Origin: Bog-473 sp963834405
Lineage (GTDB): Bacteria; Actinomycetota; Acidimicrobiia; Acidimicrobiales; RAAP-2
DNA length: 64,000 nt
Reading direction: 5' to 3'
NCBI GenBank assembly: GCA_963834405.1
Contig: CAWIBX010000005.1
Span: 930,001-994,000 of the forward strand
Under the pieces are notes generated by a model, which saw nothing but the letters and a program-made list of their open reading frames with translations, was not told where the DNA came from and ran no database searches. The translations under genes and the position numbers were made by a program. This document shows positions 7,351 to 15,381 of this stretch, in pieces; position 1 is the stretch's first letter; each line of letters starts with the position of its first letter.

Positions 7351-8202
7351 GTGAGCACGACCGCGCCGCCGGCGGACGAACTGAACCGTTCGTTCGAATG
7401 GCACGACCACCGGGGGCCGTTCCGGGTGGTGACGGACGCACAGGCCCGTTCGTACGACGAGCGCGGGTTCTTCGTGCTGGCGGACGCGTTCTCCCCCGCG
7501 GAGGTGGACGCGCTGGCCGCGGCCATCGATCCCTTCGAACAGCGCGCCGAGGAGGCGCTGCGCGGCATGGAGGGCGGACGCTTCTTCATCGCCCGGGCGG
7601 ACGAAATCACCTTCACCACGCACCTCGTGCTGCACTCCGAGCTCTTGCGGCGCTTCACGGTCGGTTCCCTGTTCGCCGACCTGTGCGCCGACCTGATCGG
7701 CCGGGACGTGCGGTTGTACTGGGACCAGGCCGTCTACAAGAAGCCGGGCACCGAGTCCCCCTTCCCGTGGCACCAGGACAACGGGTACGCCTTCGTCGAG
7801 CCGCAGCAGTACCTCACCTGTTGGGTCGCGTTGACCGACGCGACGGAGGACAACGGCTGCCCCTGGGTCGTGCCGGGCCTGCACCGGCGCGGCACGCTGG
7901 CCCACGAGTACTCCGACATCGGGTTCGTCTGCCTGCGGGACCCGGTCGGGGCGGTGCCGGCGCCGGCGTCGCGGGGGAGCATCGTCGTGTTCTCCTCGCT
8001 CACGCCGCACTCGACAGGACCGAACCGCACGGAAGACGTTCGCAAGGCCTACATCGTGCAGTTCGCGCCGACGGGCGCCGAGGTGGTCCGGCGGGGGCCC
8101 GACGGTCCGTTGCAGCGCGTACCGGCGGACGATCCGGCGCGCCAGTTCGAGATCCTGCGCGGCGGGGAACAGGTGGCTCTGTCTTCGCGGCTCACGTCTT
8201 AG
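7351..8202 (+). CDS. Phytanoyl-CoA dioxygenase family protein
   Basis: 283 aa, intact. The iron-binding HxD is in PWHQDNGYAF, the distal His in SLTPHSTGPN, and the Arg that binds the 2-oxoglutarate carboxylate lies a few residues later in the next strand. The double-stranded beta-helix is complete. It differs clearly from the first PhyH protein of the cluster, so this is not a recent duplication. It likely hydroxylates a small carbon substrate. GTG 7351 is 9 nt downstream of the enoyl-CoA hydratase. Confidence 0.85.
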   Translation: MSTTAPPADELNRSFEWHDHRGPFRVVTDAQARSYDERGFFVLADAFSPAEVDALAAAIDPFEQRAEEALRGMEGGRFFIARADEITFTTHLVLHSELLRRFTVGSLFADLCADLIGRDVRLYWDQAVYKKPGTESPFPWHQDNGYAFVEPQQYLTCWVALTDATEDNGCPWVVPGLHRRGTLAHEYSDIGFVCLRDPVGAVPAPASRGSIVVFSSLTPHSTGPNRTEDVRKAYIVQFAPTGAEVVRRGPDGPLQRVPADDPARQFEILRGGEQVALSSRLTS

Positions 8203-8534
8203 CGGCGCAGGTGTCGGCGGTGGCGTGCAAATGGCCCGCGTCACCGTGAGCACACCGCTCGGGCGTGCGCGGTCGGGCGGGTGCGCCGCGGTCGCCCAGC
8301 GCCAGCGGGCACCGCGTCCGGGCCGGGCGGGGCCCACACGGTGGGCGATCTGGGCATGGTCGTGTTCGTCGTGGTCATGGGTTGCACCCTGCGCCGGCAA
8401 CGTATGGGCGCTCTGCGTGGTCACTGTGCCCCGACTGCGAACGGTGTGCCGGCATAGCTGCTGTCGGAGGGGTGGGTCAGCGCCCCGGCTAGGGTTGATC
8501 GCGCGCGTCCGGACGGATCGACCAGGGGGTTTTC
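8203..8534. other. Non-coding stretch upstream of the P450 gene
   Basis: 332 nt without a convincing gene. Frames stay open because of high GC, but none shows a recognisable domain. A minus-strand reading is His/Asp-rich over a few codons (HDHDEHDH) and is treated as chance. AGGGGG just before 8535 serves as the P450 ribosome-binding site. GCTAGGGTT at 8488-8496 might hold a -10 element, but no paired -35 is persuasive. Confidence 0.5.
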
Positions 8535-9752
8535 ATGACACACACCGCGCCGGTGCAGGACTGGGCCACGGACTTCGACGTCATGGACCCCGGGTACCTG
8601 CAGAATCCGTTCGCCATCTGGGACCAGCTGCGGCCGACCTGCCCGATCCTCCACACGGACCGGCGCAAGAGCAGCTGGATGCCGCTGCGCTACGAGGATG
8701 TCACCGCGATCGCCCATGACGTGGAGCACTTCAGCTCCCTCAAGGTGGCGGTGATCCCGGGCGACGAGGACGATGACCCCAACGCGGACTTCGACGGGCC
8801 CAACCTCGAGTACGGCCTGCCGCCGATTTCGTCGGACCCGCCGCTGCACACCTGGACCCGGCGGCTGCTCCTGCCTTGGTTCTCGCACAAGCGGGTGGAC
8901 ACCTACGTCGCGATGACCCGTGAGCTGTGCCGCGGGCTGCTCGGCCGCTTCGCGGACGCCGGCCACGCCGACGCCGCGGCCGACTACGCACAGCAGATCC
9001 CGGTGCGGGTGATCGCCCGCATCCTCGGCGTCTCGCCCGACCTGTCCGACACTTTCACCGGCTGGGTACGGGACATCCTGGAATTCGCGGACGATGCCGA
9101 GCGACGCCAGCGCGGCGCCGAGGGCCTCCTCTACTACTTCGTGGGCCAGCTCCAGGAGCGGCGCGCCAATCCGGGCGACGACCTCCTGAGCGAGCTGCTC
9201 ACGACCGAGGTGGAGGGCCAGCCCGTCGACGACGGGATCGTCCTCGGTATGGCGGCGCTCGTCCTGATCGCGGGCATCGATACCACCTGGAGCGCCATCG
9301 GCTCCTCGCTGTGGCACCTGGCGTCCCATCCGGAAGACCGCAAGCGGCTTGTGTCGGATCCCGAGCTCATGCCGACCGCGGTGGAGGAACTGTTGCGGGC
9401 CTATGCCCCGGTCACCATGGCCCGGGAGGTGACCGAGGACATTGAGTACGCCGGCTGCCCGATGAAGGCGGGCGACAAGGTCCTCATGAACTTCCCGGCC
9501 GCCAACCGGGACCCCGAGGCTTTCGAGCAGCCCGACGTCGTGCAGCTGGACCGGACCCACAACCGGCACGTCGCCTTCGGCTCGGGCATCCACCGCTGCG
9601 CCGGGTCCAACCTGGCCCGCATGGAGCTGCAGGTCGCGCTGGAGGAGTGGCTGGCCCGGATCCCCGAGTTCTCCCTCCAGGAGGGCAGGGAGATCACGTG
9701 GGCCGGCGGCCAGGTCCGCGGCCCGCGCATCTTGCCGGTGGTCTTCCCGTGA
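8535..9752 (+). CDS. Cytochrome P450
   Basis: 405 aa, usual for soluble bacterial P450s. The I-helix carries LIAGIDTT (oxygen-activation groove), the K-helix ExxR is in EELLRAYAPV, and the haem loop is FGSGIHRCAGSNLAR with Cys355 as axial ligand. It should hydroxylate a small organic substrate with electrons from the ferredoxin whose GTG start overlaps its stop (GTGA, 9749-9752). The alpha/beta hydrolase downstream completes the unit. No reductase is in the operon; the FAD protein at 15.4-16.6 kb is a possible partner by inference. Confidence 0.95.
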   Translation: MTHTAPVQDWATDFDVMDPGYLQNPFAIWDQLRPTCPILHTDRRKSSWMPLRYEDVTAIAHDVEHFSSLKVAVIPGDEDDDPNADFDGPNLEYGLPPISSDPPLHTWTRRLLLPWFSHKRVDTYVAMTRELCRGLLGRFADAGHADAAADYAQQIPVRVIARILGVSPDLSDTFTGWVRDILEFADDAERRQRGAEGLLYYFVGQLQERRANPGDDLLSELLTTEVEGQPVDDGIVLGMAALVLIAGIDTTWSAIGSSLWHLASHPEDRKRLVSDPELMPTAVEELLRAYAPVTMAREVTEDIEYAGCPMKAGDKVLMNFPAANRDPEAFEQPDVVQLDRTHNRHVAFGSGIHRCAGSNLARMELQVALEEWLARIPEFSLQEGREITWAGGQVRGPRILPVVFP

Positions 9753-9943
9753 AGTTGCGCGTCGACCCCGACAAGTGCCAGGGGCACGCCCGCTGCTACG
9801 CCTTGGCGCCCGAGATCTTCGACGTGGACGACTACGGGCAGTCCTCGGTGATCGTCGACGAGGTCCCGCCCGAGCTCGAGGAGAAGGCGCGGCTGGCCGT
9901 CGCCAACTGTCCCGAATACGCGATAGAGATCATCTCCGAGTAG
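9749..9943 (+). CDS. [3Fe-4S]-type ferredoxin of the P450 system
   Basis: 64 aa starting at GTG 9749, overlapped with the P450 stop. Cluster ligands are Cys10 and Cys16 (C-x5-C, KCQGHARC) and a third Cys before Pro (NCPEYAI). The missing second Cys of a CxxCxxC motif is typical of actinobacterial [3Fe-4S] ferredoxins that feed P450s. Translational coupling to the P450 supports a dedicated redox pair. Confidence 0.93.
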   Translation: MKLRVDPDKCQGHARCYALAPEIFDVDDYGQSSVIVDEVPPELEEKARLAVANCPEYAIEIISE

Positions 9944-9962
9944 GGCGGCGGGCCCGGCGGTG

Positions 9963-10868
9963 ATGGCGGGTTCGGAAGTCGAAGTCCTTCCACACGCGCC
10001 GGCCTGGTTCGCCCGGGCCGTGGCGGTGCCCTACGCCGACGGACACACCGAGGTCGACGGCTGCCCGGTGCACTACCTGGCCTGGGGGGAGCCCGGGCGC
10101 CGCGGTCTCGTCTTCGTGCACGGGGGCGGTGCGCACGCCCACTGGTGGACACCGGTGGCCGCGACGTTTGCGGCGCGGTTCCGCGTGATCGCGATCGACC
10201 TCTCGGGCCACGGGGACAGCGGGCACCGCGACCGCTACGACCCCGAGCAGTGGGCGGACGAAGTGATGGCCGTGGCGCACGACGCGTCCATCGCGGGACA
10301 ACCCGTGGTCGTCGGCCACTCCATGGGCGGCTTCATCACCATCGTCACGGCGGCCCGGCACTCCGACGAACTGGCCGGCGTCATTGTGTGCGACTCCCCG
10401 GTGACCGAGGCGGACCCCGAGATCAGTGCCCGGGAGGCCTTCGGGCGGCCCCGCACCTACGCCACGCCCGAGGAAGCCATCGCACGGTTCCGTACTGTCC
10501 CGCCGCAGGAGCACTACCTCGACTACGTCATCGACTTCGTGGCGCGGCACTCGCTCCGGCGGGCGCACGGCGGCTGGGAGTGGAAGTTCGACCGGCGGAT
10601 CTTCGAGCAGTTCGGCGACCGGGTGCGGGGGATCGCCGTGCCCTACCTCGACCAGGTGGACTGCCGGCTCGCCCTCCTGCGCTCCGAGTGCGGGCTTGTC
10701 ACCCCCGAGATCGGCGCCTTCATGTACGAGAAGCTGGGGCGGGTTGCGCCGGTCATAGAGATCCCGGAGGCCGGGCACCACGCCATGCTCGACCAGCCGC
10801 TCATCCTCCTCACCGCGTTGCGCACCCTGCTGGCCGACTGGGACCACTCCGAGCCGCACCGCCGCTGA
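9963..10868 (+). CDS. Alpha/beta hydrolase
   Basis: 301 aa. The nucleophile elbow is GHSMGG, the oxyanion motif HGGGAHAHWW, the acid is probably in the strand after the cap, and the catalytic His is in GHHAMLDQP near the C terminus. A GTG at 9960 directly abuts the ATG chosen. It is 19 nt downstream of the ferredoxin and likely in the same operon, so it may act on the P450 product or substrate (ester or epoxide). The exact substrate is unknown. Confidence 0.88.
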   Translation: MAGSEVEVLPHAPAWFARAVAVPYADGHTEVDGCPVHYLAWGEPGRRGLVFVHGGGAHAHWWTPVAATFAARFRVIAIDLSGHGDSGHRDRYDPEQWADEVMAVAHDASIAGQPVVVGHSMGGFITIVTAARHSDELAGVIVCDSPVTEADPEISAREAFGRPRTYATPEEAIARFRTVPPQEHYLDYVIDFVARHSLRRAHGGWEWKFDRRIFEQFGDRVRGIAVPYLDQVDCRLALLRSECGLVTPEIGAFMYEKLGRVAPVIEIPEAGHHAMLDQPLILLTALRTLLADWDHSEPHRR

Positions 10869-10891
10869 GGGCAGGGCGAGGGGATCCGCCC

Positions 10892-12430
10892 TCAGACGGC
10901 GGCGAGCACGAGCGGCTCCCCGGGCTCCGTCGTGGCCTCGACGTCGGCCGGAGCGGCATCGGGACGGGAGCGGCGGACGAGCAGGAAGGCACCGACGGCG
11001 GCGGCCCCGAGCACGACCGCACTGAACACGAAGGCCGTGGTGTAGCCGTGAATGGCGCCGGCGGCCAGCGCGGTGGGCGAGCTGCCATGGGTCACGAGGT
11101 ACGAGGCGGTGGCCGTGGTGGCGATCGTGTTGATGAGCGCCGCGCCCATGGTCCCTCCGGTCTGCTGGGTGGCGTTCACAAGGGCACTGGCGACGCCGGC
11201 GTCCTCGGGGTTCACCCCGTACAGCGCCGTGCTGCTCATGGCCACGAAGGCCAAGCCCATGCCGAGGCTGACGACGATCTCTGCCGGCAGCACGGTGGAG
11301 ACGTACGTGGAGTGCAGGTCCAGCGTGCTGAAGAGCCCCAGGCCGGCCGCGGCCATGACGAGCCCGGCCGTCATGACGCTGCGCGGGCCGAAGCGGGGGA
11401 GCAGCCGGCTGGCCGCCGTGGCGCCGGCGATGATGCCGAGCGAGAAGGGGATGAAGGCGAAGCCGCTCTTGAGCGCGGAGTAGTGCAGCGTCCCCTGGAA
11501 GTAGTACGTCAGCGACAGGAACGTGCCGAGCATGCCGGTGCCGACGAGCAGCGAGGCGAGGAACGACCCGCCGCGGCTGCGGTCGAGCACGACCCGCAGC
11601 GGGAGCAGCGGGTGTTCGGCCCGGTACTCGATGGCGACGAACGCCACCAGCAGCACCGCCGCTATCGCGAAAAGGACCAGCGTGGGTGTGGCGCTCCAAC
11701 CGTCCGTGCCGGCCTTGGTGAACCCGTAGACCAGCGCGAGCAGCCCGCCGGTGACCGTGGCGGCGCCGGGCAGGTCGTAGCCGTGGTTGGCGGAGCTGCG
11801 GCTCTCCGACACGACGCGGGTGGCGCCCACGGCGGCGATGACGGCGATGGGCACGTTGATGAGGAGTGTCCAGCGCCACGAGGCGAACTCGGTGAGCACG
11901 CCACCGAGAATGAGGCCGATGGCAGCCCCGCCGCCGGCGATGCCGCCGTAGACCGCGAAGGCACGGGCACGCTCCTTGGGCTCGTTGAAGGCGACGGTGA
12001 GCAGTGAGAGCGCGGCGGGCGCCATGACTGCGGCGAAAGCGCCTTGGAGGGCGCGGGCGCCGAAGAGCATGGCGGAGTTCTGGGCCAGGCCGCCCAGCGC
12101 CGACGCACCGGCGAAGCCAATCAGGCTGATCACGAACATCCGCTTGCGCCCGAAGTAGTCGGCGATGCGCCCACCAAGGAGCAGGAGACCGGCGAACGAC
12201 AGCGTGTAGGCCGTCAGCATCCACTGCCGGTTGGCCGTCGAGATGTGGAGCGCCCGCTGTGCCGACGGCAGGGCGATGATGACCACCGAGGCGTCGAGCA
12301 CCACCATGAGCTGCGCCACAGCGATGACCGCCAGGGCGCGGAAGCGCCGGGGGTCGGAGTCGGTGACCGGGGGCCTGTTGCCGGCCTCCTGGCCGGTCGT
12401 CCGGTCCGTCGCGTCGAGTGTCGTGGTCAT
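10892..12430 (-). CDS. MFS transporter, DHA2/EmrB-type (14 TM) drug exporter
   Basis: 512 aa. The first membrane segments and the loop GGRIADYFGRKRMF form motif A of the major facilitator superfamily. LMVVLDASVVIIALPS in TM1 is characteristic of the DHA2 family of 14-TM proton-driven exporters. Multiple hydrophobic segments continue to a short charged tail. It is divergent from a TetR repressor. Two operators overlap its promoter, so it is probably induced by the compound it exports. Confidence 0.92.
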   Translation of the reverse strand: MTTTLDATDRTTGQEAGNRPPVTDSDPRRFRALAVIAVAQLMVVLDASVVIIALPSAQRALHISTANRQWMLTAYTLSFAGLLLLGGRIADYFGRKRMFVISLIGFAGASALGGLAQNSAMLFGARALQGAFAAVMAPAALSLLTVAFNEPKERARAFAVYGGIAGGGAAIGLILGGVLTEFASWRWTLLINVPIAVIAAVGATRVVSESRSSANHGYDLPGAATVTGGLLALVYGFTKAGTDGWSATPTLVLFAIAAVLLVAFVAIEYRAEHPLLPLRVVLDRSRGGSFLASLLVGTGMLGTFLSLTYYFQGTLHYSALKSGFAFIPFSLGIIAGATAASRLLPRFGPRSVMTAGLVMAAAGLGLFSTLDLHSTYVSTVLPAEIVVSLGMGLAFVAMSSTALYGVNPEDAGVASALVNATQQTGGTMGAALINTIATTATASYLVTHGSSPTALAAGAIHGYTTAFVFSAVVLGAAAVGAFLLVRRSRPDAAPADVEATTEPGEPLVLAAV

Positions 12431-12540
12431 CCCTGTTCTCCCGTCTGCTGCGAAGGTCTCTGCTCCGGTCCTGGCCTGGGCCTTCTTTGGGCTCTGTGCG
12501 GGCCCTGCGCCGGGGGGTTCCCTCAGGCGCCCCCGTGGCC

Positions 12541-12603
12541 TACAATCGGAACCGGAGTTCTGGTTCCAGATAGACTATACGGAACCAAGGTTCCGTTTGT
12601 CAA
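12541..12603. promoter_or_regulatory. Divergent MFS/TetR control region with two GGAACC operators
   Basis: Minus-strand promoter of the exporter: TTGACA (12598-12603), 18-nt spacer, TATAGT (12574-12579). The inverted repeat GGAACC-AA-GGTTCC (12581-12594) sits inside the spacer. A second one, GGAACC-N8-GGTTCC (12548-12567), covers the predicted start point. On the plus strand TTCCCT...TACAAT (-10 at 12541-12546) could serve tetR. Both genes are therefore expected to be repressed by the TetR protein. Confidence 0.75.
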
Positions 12604-12623
12604 CCGGGAGGGAGAAGATTTCC

Positions 12624-13235
12624 GTGGTTCCCAAGACGGGGGTCGCCGAGGGCGCCGAGGCGCCGCCCGAGGACGAGGCGCGTCCGCTCCGGGCTGACGC
12701 GCGGCGCAATCGGGCCCGGATCGTCGAGGCGGCGGAGACCGTGTTCGCGAGCGACGGGATAGAGGCCCCGGTCGACGTCATTGCCCAGAAGGCCGGTTTG
12801 GGCGTGGGGACGCTCTACCGGCATTTCCCGAACAAGGAGAAGCTGTGCGAGGCGATCCTGGTCGACCGCCTGACGTCGCTCGCCACCGACGCCCGTGCGC
12901 TGGCCGATGCCGAAGACCCGGCCCGGGCGTTCTTCGACTACCTCGAGCACTTCGTCGCGGAGGGCTGTGCCAAGCGGGACCTGTTCGTCGCGGTGAGCGG
13001 CGCCGGAATTGAGTTCGAGTCCGCGATGGCGCCGCTCAAGGACGAAGTGCGCGAGTCCCTCGGTGTCCTGCTGGCACGAGCGCAGGCCGTGGGCGCAGTG
13101 CGTCCCGACGTGACGGCCAACGTCATCATGACGCTGGCCATGGCCACCTGCCAGGCCTCCGTCCACCAGGGTGGGGCGCTGACGTCGGACGTCCTCGGCG
13201 TCGTGTTCGACGGGCTCCGGGTCCAGGGCGCTTGA
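12624..13235 (+). CDS. TetR-family transcriptional repressor
   Basis: 203 aa from GTG 12624, which has a strong GGGAGG ribosome site. The N-terminal HTH reads RNRARIVEAAETVFASDGIE then VDVIAQKAGLGVGTLYRHFP, the classical TetR recognition helix. The C-terminal half is a helical ligand-binding domain of the SbtR-like type. It is divergent from the MFS exporter, and the inverted repeats between them are its likely binding sites. The ligand is unknown. Confidence 0.92.
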   Translation: MVPKTGVAEGAEAPPEDEARPLRADARRNRARIVEAAETVFASDGIEAPVDVIAQKAGLGVGTLYRHFPNKEKLCEAILVDRLTSLATDARALADAEDPARAFFDYLEHFVAEGCAKRDLFVAVSGAGIEFESAMAPLKDEVRESLGVLLARAQAVGAVRPDVTANVIMTLAMATCQASVHQGGALTSDVLGVVFDGLRVQGA

Positions 13236-13242
13236 GCGAATC

Positions 13243-14005
13243 TCAGTCCTCGGGCGGGACGGCCTTGGCGGCTCGTGATCCCGGTCGGGTCGATGGGGCT
13301 GTGGAGGGACAGCCCGCCGTCGCACTCGAGCACGTGCCCGGTCACCCACGTCATGGCGTGGAGGGCCAGGATGACCTCGGCCACGTCCTCGGCTTCGCCC
13401 AGCCGGCCCAACGCCGTGCGTCGCGCGACACCGTCGAGCCACGGTGAGCGCGCCGCGTGCGCGTCCGGCCCCAACATCGGGGTCCGTGTCACGCCGGGCG
13501 CGACCGCGTTGACGCGCAGGCCCAGCGGGCCCCACTCCTCGGCCGCCACCCGCACGAACATGGACAGTGCCGCCTTCGACATGCTGTAGACGCCCATGGT
13601 GCGATCGGCGAGGCGGGCGCTGACGCTCGACACCGCGACGAACGAGCCGGTGCTGCCTGCGGACTGCATGACCCTGGCCCAGGCGCGCAGGCAAAGCCAG
13701 GGGCCGCGCGCGTTGACCGTCATGACGCGGTCGAACTCGTCCGGTGGCACCTCCGTCAGCAGGCCAGCATGCCCGATGCCGGCCGTGACGGTGACCCAGG
13801 CGGGCACGCCCCAGCCCGCGTGCGTCTCGGCCACGGCCCGGTCCACCGCGGCGGGGTCGGCGACGTCGCACGTCACGTCGTGCTCGCCCCGGACGTCCCA
13901 GACGACGGTGGGCGTCCCTTGCGCGCGGTGGGCGGTGGCCAGGGCGGCGCCGATGCCCGATCCGCCGCCGACGACCAGCGCCACCGGCCCGGTCACGTCG
14001 CCCAT
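13243..14005 (-). CDS. SDR-family oxidoreductase, probable frameshift near the C terminus
   Basis: Rossmann motif VGGGSGIGAAL, catalytic Ser region VAVSSVSA and YSMSK (YxxxK) are all present, and the C-terminal CDGGLSLHSP is usual for FabG-like SDRs. In the raw frame translation would continue about 300 nt antisense through the TetR gene to 12938. In the next frame a short natural ending (SRAAKAVPPED, stop 13243-13245) appears just after DPTG, 8 nt from the TetR stop. I therefore infer a one-base insertion around 13265-13285 and a true length of about 254 aa. Substrate unknown. Confidence 0.65.
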
Positions 14006-14070
14006 GAGCCTCCCTTCGCTGCGCCCGGGGCCAGACCGTACCCGGCGGCGGGTGACAGACTCGGGGCCTC

Positions 14071-14169
14071 ATGGACGGGAGGACGAATGGGTCGATGCCG
14101 CATTGGCGGGTGGCCATCATCGGCGCGGGGGCGGGCGAGTTCACACAGAAGACGAGAAGTTCCGGATGA
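14071..14169 (+). pseudogene. Possible N-terminal remnant of a FAD/NAD-binding oxidoreductase
   Basis: A 32-codon reading frame carries MPHWRVAIIGAGAGE, which looks like the first beta-alpha turn (GxGxxG) of flavoprotein monooxygenases, and then stops. The rest of such a gene is not present. It lies between an SDR and a quinone oxidoreductase. It could be a deletion scar or chance in GC-rich DNA; the match is short. Confidence 0.35.
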
Positions 14170-14185
14170 AGGAGTATGAGCGCAG

Positions 14186-15154
14186 ATGAAGGCCGCCGTG
14201 TACTACGAGACGGGCTCGCCCGACGTCTTCCGCTACGAGGACGTTCCGGATCCGGTGGCGGGGCCGGGCGACATCTTGATCGCCGTGGAGGCCGTGAGCA
14301 TCGAGGGGGGCGACACGCTCAGCCGGCTCGGGGGCGATCTCGGCCGGGTGCCCCACATCGTGGGCTACCAATGCGCCGGCACGGTTCTGGAGACAGGCGC
14401 GGACGTGACACGTTTCGTCGTGGGGGACCGCGCTGTGACGGTCGGCCTCGACGGTTCCCACGCCGAGCGCCGGGCGGTGCCCGAACAGTTCGCCTGGAAG
14501 ATTCCGGACGGGGTCACCACGGATGAGGCGGCCTGCGTGCCGGTGCCCTTCGGAACGGCCGACGACTGTCTCTTCGAATTCGGCCGGCTCCAGGCGGGGG
14601 AGACCGCGCTGGTCCACGCCGGCGCCGGTGGCGTGGGCATCGCCGCCATTCAGCTGGCGAAGCGGGCGGGCGCCCGCGTGTTCGCCACCGCATCGAGCGA
14701 CGACAAGCTGGCACGCCTCAAGGAGCTTGGGCTCGACGAGGGCATCAACTATGCGACGCAGGATTTCGTGGCCGAGGCCCGCCGGCTCACCGACGGCCGG
14801 GGTGTCGACGTCGTCGTCGACTCCGTGGGTGGGGCCACACTGCAGGGCAGCTTGGCCGCGCTGGCCTACCGGGGCCGCTGCGTCACCGTCGGCGACGCCA
14901 GCCGGGTCCGGGTCGAGACGGTGGACGTGTCGAACATGCGGCCGAACAACCAGACGCTGTCGGGCTACTTCATGGGCGCGGAGCTACTGCTCTCCCCGCG
15001 GGTCCACGCCCTGATCGCGGGCCACCTCGAGGCGATCGCCCGGGGCGAGCTGCGCGTGGTGATCGACCGCTCGTACCCGCTGTCGGACGCGGCGTCGGCG
15101 CACGCCTATATCGAGAGCCGTCAGTCGTTCGGGCGGGTGCTGCTGCTTCCCTGA
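14186..15154 (+). CDS. Zinc-independent alcohol dehydrogenase / NADPH:quinone oxidoreductase family protein
   Basis: 322 aa medium-chain reductase. The N-terminal GroES-like domain begins MKAAVYYETGSPDVFRYEDV and lacks the structural zinc cysteines. The nucleotide-binding motif is HAGAGGVGIAAIQLAK (GxGGVG), followed by RVFATASSDDKLARLKELG, typical of Qor-like enzymes. It probably reduces quinones or enones with NADPH. It is a single gene, with an operator-like repeat pair downstream that is not obviously connected to it. Confidence 0.9.
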   Translation: MKAAVYYETGSPDVFRYEDVPDPVAGPGDILIAVEAVSIEGGDTLSRLGGDLGRVPHIVGYQCAGTVLETGADVTRFVVGDRAVTVGLDGSHAERRAVPEQFAWKIPDGVTTDEAACVPVPFGTADDCLFEFGRLQAGETALVHAGAGGVGIAAIQLAKRAGARVFATASSDDKLARLKELGLDEGINYATQDFVAEARRLTDGRGVDVVVDSVGGATLQGSLAALAYRGRCVTVGDASRVRVETVDVSNMRPNNQTLSGYFMGAELLLSPRVHALIAGHLEAIARGELRVVIDRSYPLSDAASAHAYIESRQSFGRVLLLP

Positions 15155-15261
15155 GGAGCTGGGCCGGGCCCGGGTGTCCGGTTTCGGAGGCTCGGGGCTC
15201 GGAGCAGGGGTTTGGCAGCGGTTCGGGACTCTGTCTCCGGTTGGTTGTTCCAGAAAGCAGC

Positions 15262-15291
15262 GAACACTGTTCTCGAATTTGAACACTGTTC
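15262..15291. promoter_or_regulatory. Orphan operator-like repeat pair GAACACTGTTC
   Basis: Two identical copies of the near-palindrome GAACACTGTTC (15262-15272 and 15281-15291) are 19 bp apart, close to two helical turns, a spacing used by dimeric repressors. They lie between convergent genes with no regulator or start codon adjacent. They may belong to a lost gene or to a small unannotated transcript. Confidence 0.5.
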
Positions 15292-15381
15292 GCTAGATTT
15301 CGAGAGCCTCCCCCGAAGACGGATGCCCGATGCCCGCCCCCGTTCCGGGCCCCGGGACGTCGCTCACGACACCAGCCAGGA

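Noticed and set aside
8265..8424. His/Asp-rich minus-strand reading (HDHDEHDH) in the P450 upstream gap
   Set aside because: No start with a ribosome site, no domain, and only a short His stretch; probably chance in open GC-rich frames.
6541..8424. Long antisense open frame opposite the enoyl-CoA hydratase and second PhyH
   Set aside because: The sense frames contain complete catalytic motifs; the antisense has none.
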